Positions 62,688 through 64,000 of a stretch of DNA of 64,000 bases are shown piece after piece. How positions within the stretch are numbered: the stretch's first letter is position 1; each line of letters starts with the position of its first letter. The stretch spans positions 1-64,000 of the IMG/VR virus record IMGVR_UViG_3300042898_003677, one strand, 5' to 3'. The notes beneath the pieces are model-generated. The model made no database searches, was not told the DNA's origin, and saw only the letters and a program-made list of their open reading frames with translations. The position numbers and the translations under genes were made by a program. Source of the stretch: a virus.

Positions 62688-63727
62688 ACCAACTTGGCAA
62701 CAAAGTCTATATTTGCTTCTTGACCAACAGTTTCTTTATTAACCTCAATCAAAATAATATCATTTGTGTTGAGTTGGATTAAGTCTAAATCAGAACCATA
62801 GTAATCGCCATTTATGTAAACATCAAATGAATCAACATTTGTTGTACCCATTAAATTTAAATCAATTCGGTAATCAACAATATCACTTAAACTTGTATTA
62901 CCCGATGTGTAAATAAAATTGAATGGAAATTCATTTGGGTTTGGTGGCATAATCTCTGCTCGTTTAGCATTTGCCAAACTTGCATCAACTTCAAATAATT
63001 CTAATACTCTACTAACCGCGGGTTTTACTTGGAACTCTTCTTCGTCAATCAAGTAACCTAACATTGTAAAATCATAACTTTGGACATAATATTTTCTTTT
63101 GTCCAAATCCATAACAGAATTATCCGTAACGTTATCCATAATGATTGGAACATACTGACCTTTAATAAAGGTATATGCCTGTCTTGATGAAAAAGTTTGC
63201 ATCACATTTTTATTAAATGTGTTTAACTCTCTCATTCTATTACAGATTATTTTTACACTATATTTTATATCCACAGGAACAGGTTGGGGGATTGTATAAA
63301 CATCATACCCTTTTACGTTTCCGTTCCAAGTAGGAACTGTAGCATAATAAAATTGTTTTCTATTTGGAATAGTATACTGTGTGGATGGATTGGTTCCGTA
63401 TTTAACTTCAGGATTTCTAACTGTTGTAATAAATGGTGGGTTCGTATTGAAGTCAGGGTCTTTGAAGTTCCAAGTTTCAGTAAACTGTGACCAATTTTGT
63501 GTTGTGATAATTTTATCAATAACAGGAACTGTTTTACCCTCAACAACAAGTTTTAAAGAATCCTTAACAAAATCGAGCATACCCCTATCCAAATCAGCGT
63601 GTAATACGGACTTTGGTAGATATGTCCCATCTTTTTGAATATACTCAAGAAGTTCTCGTCTTCTTTCGGATAAAATTTTTGGTGGAACTAAATCTATGTT
63701 TGGTTTTATTTGCTTTGGGAACCCCAT
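62684..63727 (-). CDS. Tail completion/neck protein candidate (347 aa)
   Basis: The middle part (QPVPVDIKYSVKIICNRMRELNTFNKNVMQTF, then FTMLGYLIDEEEFQVKPAVSR) resembles T4 gp15/gp3-type tail terminator and sheath-stabiliser proteins: a beta-strand, a helix with N-x-x-M-Q-x-F, and a later strand. The call is by pattern and by place, upstream of the sheath gene, as in T4, where gp15 lies shortly before gp18. ATG at 63727 is chosen, right after the upstream stop codon; an in-frame TTG lies five codons earlier. The C-terminal 90 residues are a separate Asp/Asn-rich part. I am not sure of the role. Confidence 0.5.
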   Translation of the reverse strand: MGFPKQIKPNIDLVPPKILSERRRELLEYIQKDGTYLPKSVLHADLDRGMLDFVKDSLKLVVEGKTVPVIDKIITTQNWSQFTETWNFKDPDFNTNPPFITTVRNPEVKYGTNPSTQYTIPNRKQFYYATVPTWNGNVKGYDVYTIPQPVPVDIKYSVKIICNRMRELNTFNKNVMQTFSSRQAYTFIKGQYVPIIMDNVTDNSVMDLDKRKYYVQSYDFTMLGYLIDEEEFQVKPAVSRVLELFEVDASLANAKRAEIMPPNPNEFPFNFIYTSGNTSLSDIVDYRIDLNLMGTTNVDSFDVYINGDYYGSDLDLIQLNTNDIILIEVNKETVGQEANIDFVAKLV

Positions 63728-63728
63728 A

Positions 63729-64000
63729 TTAGTTATTAACAATAAAAATTTTATTTTTACGATTTACCATATCAACCGCATTGGCGTGAAATACTGGTTC
63801 TTCAGTATCTTTGTAAACAAATGAGTCATAAACATCGGGCTTATATGTTACAACAATACCGTTTGGTTCTTTAGGGATATTTTCACAAGGGTATTGACAA
63901 AAATCTTCCAAGTAACCAATAACAAATGCGTGAACATTTTTTGATTTTTCACGACGAACTCGGTCTCTACCACCCTTTCTAACTCTGAACTCCACATCAC
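63729..64000 (-). CDS. Small neck or tail protein of unknown function (5' end cut by window)
   Basis: The frame is open to the right edge, so the start may lie outside; a GTG at 63995 would give 88 residues. The N-terminal part is basic (RVRKGGRDRVRREKSKN) and the rest contains GYLEDFCQYPCENIPKEPNG. No family is recognised. The stop codon lies one base before the start of the next gene, so they are coupled. By position it is probably a head-tail connector or neck gene. Confidence 0.5.
   Translation of the reverse strand, partial: DVEFRVRKGGRDRVRREKSKNVHAFVIGYLEDFCQYPCENIPKEPNGIVVTYKPDVYDSFVYKDTEEPVFHANAVDMVNRKNKIFIVNN

Noticed and set aside
62521-62703. Leftward 60-codon frame opposite the RHH-like gene
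   Set aside because: It overlaps the end of the neck-protein gene and the RHH gene; the rightward frame has a better composition, a recognisable plan and an operator-like repeat.
1-64000. T4-type late promoters TATAAATA for rightward genes
   Set aside because: TATAAATA is found on the plus strand at the listed sites, but no rightward gene follows them. The copies are placed just before leftward starts, so they are read as TATTTATN on the coding strand.
1-64000. tRNA, rRNA, terminase, portal, capsid, integrase, reverse transcriptase (diversity-generating element)
   Set aside because: None is visible; gaps between genes are short and filled by promoters and terminators, and no product matches these families. 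Fibre variation here appears to rest on tandem repeats and not on a template repeat with a reverse transcriptase.

Overview
The window is part of the genome of a large contractile-tailed (T4-related, myovirus-type) double-stranded DNA phage. The DNA is AT-rich. All genes but one are read leftward (minus strand), many with overlapping stop and start codons. There is no tRNA, rRNA, CRISPR array or insertion sequence. Three things point to a Bacteroidetes (flavobacterium-like) host: start codons are preceded by A/T-rich leaders instead of Shine-Dalgarno sites; the promoter before the gp32-like gene has the Bacteroidetes form TTTG-N20-TAnnTTTG; and one fibre protein is built of SprB-type repeats, known from flavobacterial gliding adhesins. 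Capsid, portal and terminase genes are not in the window. Phage identity is firm; the host is an inference.

Layout, following transcription from right to left. 64000-55018, tail tube and sheath region: a cut-off gene, a neck/tail-completion candidate, a large tail sheath, a HAD-like gene behind a terminator, the tail tube, a gp26-like baseplate protein with a 59-residue frame-shifted partner, and a tape-measure candidate. One small rightward gene (62523-62687) encodes a ribbon-helix-helix-like protein with two tandem 11-bp repeats in front of it. 55005-43040, baseplate hub: a 1688-residue protein with an OmpA-like domain, a gp53-like LysM protein and a 2194-residue hub protein. 42998-33527, small proteins and the DNA module: gp32-like ssDNA-binding protein, UvsX/RecA, a FEN-family exonuclease, DnaB-type helicase and class I ribonucleotide reductase (nrdB then nrdA). 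33519-31166, baseplate wedge: gp25 and gp6 (baseplate J). 31092-15583, baseplate periphery and adhesins: a 1739-residue protein with a membrane-like segment, several unrecognised structural proteins, a PKD protein, a 992-residue tail protein and the SprB-repeat protein. 15494-1, fibres: a Thr-Pro-rich protein and two giant Gly-X-Y repeat fibres; the second runs off the left edge.

Transcription looks modular. The octamer TATTTATN, read on the coding strand, lies 9-53 nt before twelve gene or operon starts, nearly all structural, and alternates with seven intrinsic terminators. It is the best candidate for this phage's late promoter, and its core is the reverse complement of the T4 late promoter core. 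The gp32 gene instead has a host-type promoter, which fits early or middle expression of the DNA module.

The strongest leads for something new are the late motif, the overlapping 59-codon gene (possible +1 frameshift), the lone rightward regulator with its tandem operator, the SprB and giant Gly-X-Y fibres with tandem duplications in progress, the OmpA-like domain in the hub and the membrane-like segment in a baseplate protein.
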